Of a stretch of DNA of 22,661 nt, positions 19,490 through 22,661 are shown piece after piece. A program made the position numbers and the translations under genes. The stretch spans positions 1-22,661 of the forward strand of contig MCFE01000972.1 in assembly GCA_002104905.1 (NCBI GenBank), written 5' to 3'. Below the pieces are notes generated by a model. It ran no database searches and was not told where the DNA came from. It was given only the letters and a program-made list of their open reading frames with translations. This stretch comes from Basidiobolus meristosporus CBS 931.73 (taxonomy: Eukaryota > Basidiobolomycota > Basidiobolomycetes > Basidiobolales > Basidiobolaceae). Each line of letters opens with the position of its first letter. The stretch's first letter is position 1.

Positions 19490-22400
19490 CTCCCCCTCAA
19501 CTAAATAATTTCTTAATCCCAATTTCTCTCTAAGGATCTCAAACTGTGGCCTAGCTAGTGGTTTTGTCAATATGTCTGCCACCATTTTGTCAGTTGGGCA
19601 GTAAACCAGCTCTACTAAGTATTTTCTACAGCTTCCCTCACAAAGTGATGCTGTATATCAATGTGCTTAGTTCTGGCATGATTAGTAGGATTTCTAGCTA
19701 ATGAAATACAACTTTGATTATCCTTGTAAATACATGTTGGTTCACCTGAATTAAAACCTAAGTCTTTGAATAATTTTTGTAGCCATATAGCCTCCTTAGT
19801 TGCTTGACATGCAGCCATATATTTGGCTTCAGTTGTAGATAGTGCCACAGTTGGTTGTTTCTTGCAATTCCAAGTAATAGCTGCACCAGCATAAAGAAAT
19901 ACATAGCCTGTGGTAGAGCGTCTGTCAATCAGATCCCTACCCCAATCTGAATCACTATAACCATCAAATTTTTGCCTATTAGCTGCTCCAGAGTATTCCA
20001 GTACCATATTTATGGTACCTTGTAGATATCTGAAAATCCGCTTAACTGCTGCAATTTGATCTGATCCATAATTCTGCATGAATTGACTGACTATTCCAAC
20101 TGCTACTGCAATATCTGGACATGTAGACACCATCAAGTACATTAGGCTACCAACCATTGATTGATAGGGAAAGTTTTGGTCCATATTTGAGCCGTTTTCA
20201 TCTATAACTGGCTGAGATTTGCTTAATTTCAGGTTATTGTCCATAGGGGTTGCTGCAGGCTTGCAATTTTCCATTTTGAAGCGTCTAAGAATGTCCCTGA
20301 TGTACTTAGACTGATTCAGCACAATTTTCTGCGTAGGTATGTCAAATTTGACCTCAATTCCAAGAAAATAGCTCAATTTTCCAAGATCTTTCATCTCAAA
20401 CTTGCTGAAGAGATCTGATTTTGTCTGTTTAAGTGCCTCTTGATCACTTGTAGCTATAATTAGGTCGTCCACATAAAGAACTAGGATGATCACACCCTTT
20501 TTGAGCTGTTTCACATATATACTGTGATCTGCAGTGCTACAAGAGAACCCAATTTCCTCTAGATATGTGTCAATCTTGTTATACCATGCTCTGGGTGCCT
20601 GCTTAAGCCCATACAACAATTTTCTAAGTTTGCACACCTTATGGGGGCTTTTTGGATTGGTAAAACCTTCTGGTTGCTCCATATATATAGTTTCTTGCAA
20701 ATCCCCATTTAGAAAGGCTGTTTTGACGTCCATTTGGTGTAGATCTAGACTGTGTACAGCTGCCAGGGCTAGAACTGTCCTAATAGAGTTAAACTTGGCA
20801 ACCGGAGCAAATGTTTCCTTAAAGTCTAGTCCCTGGATCTGGGAATAGCCTTTAGCTACCAATCTAGCCTTGTACTTATCAACGGCACCATTTGAGGTTA
20901 TCTTGATCTTGTAGACCCATCTACATCCTATTGGCTTTCTCCCATTTGGTAAATCTACCAGTTCCCACGTTTTTGCCTTGATCAGTGATTGGTACTCCTC
21001 CTGCATGGCTTGTTGCCACTTAGTAGCATCTGGACCTTGCATTGCCTGTTCCAGATTCTGAGGTTTGGCACATAAGGCAAGATAAGCTTCTTCATGATCA
21101 TTGGATGTCTGCCACCAGGATCCAGGGGCATTTCTTATTCTGGTAGATCTCCTAACTGGGATAATCTGTTCTGATCTGGAACTGGTAGAAGTATCTTCCA
21201 TCTCTGGCTGGATTTGGTACGTATCTTCTTCATTTGTGTTGATTGCATCATCAGGCAGCTGGCCAATGATTTCTGTGGCTTTCTGATCTGAATTCTCCTC
21301 AAATACAACGTCCCTGCTCTTGATCAGCTTCTGAATTTTGCCATCATACACTCTATACCCTTTAGTATCTTCACAATACCCAAGAAAGATCCCTTTTCTA
21401 CTCTTTGGTTCCAACTTTGAGCGTTTTTTGTCAGGGATGTGATAAAAAACATCACTGCCAAAGATCCTGAGGTGCTGGAGATCTGGTTTTTTGCCTGTAT
21501 ATGCTTCAAAGGGTGTAGAATCACGTAGTGCTGTTGTTGGGCATCTGTTCTTGATGTATACAGCGGTAGCAACAGATTCAGCCCAAAACTTGTAGTCCAT
21601 TCCCTTATCATGTAGCATAGATCTTCCCATCTCTACTATTGTTCTATTTGCACGTTCTGCTACTCCATTTTGCTGTGGAGTATGAGGAACTGTGGTCTGT
21701 TGAAGTATACCAGTAGACAAGCAGTATTTTGCAAACTCCTTTGAGCAGTATTCTCCTCCATTGTCACTTTGTAGTACCTTCAATTTACACCCAGTTTGTG
21801 TTTCTGCCATGTTCTTGAAGTGCTTAAACGTCTCTAAAGCTTCATCCTTTGTTTTGAGGAAGTACACCCATGTATATCTTGTCTTGTCATCAATAAACGT
21901 CATAAAGTATCTCTTGGCTCCAAAGGACAGTGTTCTCATGGGGCCACATATGTCTGAGTGTACAATAGCCAATATTTTCGGTGGTATTGATGCCTTCTGA
22001 GCTCTTGAAACGTTGCCTAGCTTGTTTGCCATATGAACATCCCTTACAAACATTCAATTTGATTGGAATTGAGTATTTTAGGCCCAAAACAAGCTGATTT
22101 TTCACCAATTGGCTCATTTTCTGTTCCCCTATGTGTCCTAGCCTCCTATGCCACGTCTCCCAGTTGGTTTCATCAGTTTCAGCAATGTTGACATACTCAG
22201 GTACAATGATCTTGCATTGTAACTTGTATATATTGTGATCTCTGATTCCCAAAGCTAATTTTTGTCCATTTTCACTCAATATTGAGCAGCTCAGCTTAGT
22301 AAAAACAAATTTCAGTCCCTGAGTAGTTGCTTTACTGACTGAGAGTAGGTTCTTAGCTATTCCAGGTACATAGAGTACGTCAGTCAGTTTTGCTGTTGTT

Positions 22401-22661
22401 GCCCCTGAGTTATCACTCATATTTAGTTGTATAGACCCACTGGCGGTAGCTTCCAATGCAGAGTTATCTCCCAGATAAACCTTTCTTACGGGAATAGTCT
22501 TTAAGTTGCTGAACCAATCCTTTATACCACAAATATGCTGTGATGCTCCAGAGTCAATATACCATTCATTACTTTGGTTACTTGCACTCTCTTGTACAGT
22601 GACAAATAGCTGTTCATCAGTAGTTATATGGTTTGCTGCTCTATGTTTCTGTTTTTTGTCT
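19484..22661 (-). pseudogene. pol: Ty1/copia pol (protease, integrase, RT, RNase H), two frameshifts, 5' partial
   Basis: The frame is open at the right edge and starts inside the region before protease. Motifs in order on the minus strand: WYIDSGASQH protease (Asp codon 22555-22553), integrase zinc finger WHRRLGH...CKGC, catalytic HSD, LQSDNGGEY and NGVAERANRT (D34, D97, E133 of the frame that starts at 22053, a DD35E), reverse transcriptase with YVDD (20475-20464), and RNase H YSDSDWG (19959) plus ALSTTEAKYMAA. A net frameshift near 21970 separates protease/zinc finger from the integrase core. A second one at about 19615-19620 creates a TAG just before the RNase H tail (VADILTKPLA), which runs on in another frame to 19484. 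As read it cannot make a complete Pol. Confidence 0.9.
19490..19499 (-). promoter_or_regulatory. Copia polypurine tract
   Basis: On the minus strand TGAGGGGGAG lies immediately before the TGTTGAAAT start of the LTR and is also read as the last codons of pol. Confidence 0.8.

Larger units (their letters stand above)
19121..22661 (-). mobile_element. Ty1/copia retrotransposon, minus strand, 5' part beyond the window
   Basis: Read on the minus strand: protease, integrase, reverse transcriptase, RNase H, polypurine tract and 3' LTR. Integrase before RT is the Ty1/copia (Pseudoviridae) order. Gag, PBS and 5' LTR should lie to the right of 22661. Its 3' LTR abuts the residue of an opposite-strand copia LTR, so it inserted into that LTR. 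Confidence 0.9.

Overview
The window is eukaryotic nuclear DNA made almost entirely of nested mobile elements and decayed repeats; I found no clear single-copy host gene, rRNA, tRNA or CRISPR. The organism is most likely a fungus, but this is inference: it rests on the style of the Ty3/gypsy and Ty1/copia polyproteins, a primer-binding site that fits an initiator-Met tRNA ending in CTACCA, AT-rich DNA and extreme CpG depletion (no CG from base 1 to 1123). A plant, alga or oomycete cannot be excluded.

Left part (1-3180): copy A of an unidentified protein-coding repeat ('family 1') is split by two related solo-LTR-like insertions (335-1304 and 2069-3139) that carry TG..CA ends and 4-bp target duplications. 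From 3181 to 6057 lies a badly decayed plus-strand Ty1/copia pol gene, itself split by a 732-bp foldback element (3429-4160) with two 346-bp arms and a TA target duplication. The copia remnant ends in an LTR (6058-6403) that faces a second, opposite-strand copia LTR and pol fragment (6404-6775).

Middle part (6776-14038): an unidentified minus-strand decayed coding region (about 6781-8203), a stretch with no recognised gene (8204-8830), the longest family 1 copy (copy B, about 8947-11340), a second rearranged piece of the 6.8-7.4 kb repeat (11430-11830), and copy C of family 1 (about 12405-14038). Copies B and C share an internal tandem duplication of about 210 bp.

Right part (14039-22661): a clean three-layer insertion series. 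A copia-type LTR (14039 onward) sits in copy C; a minus-strand Ty1/copia element (3' LTR 19121-19489, pol running off the right edge) sits in that LTR; and a complete 4,938-bp Ty3/gypsy element (14175-19112) sits only 4 bp from the copia junction. The gypsy element has 368-bp LTRs that look identical, a PBS, a PPT, a GATT duplication and one gag-pol frame broken by a single in-frame TGA inside the integrase core. It is the youngest element here and nearly intact; the copia neighbour has two frameshifts.
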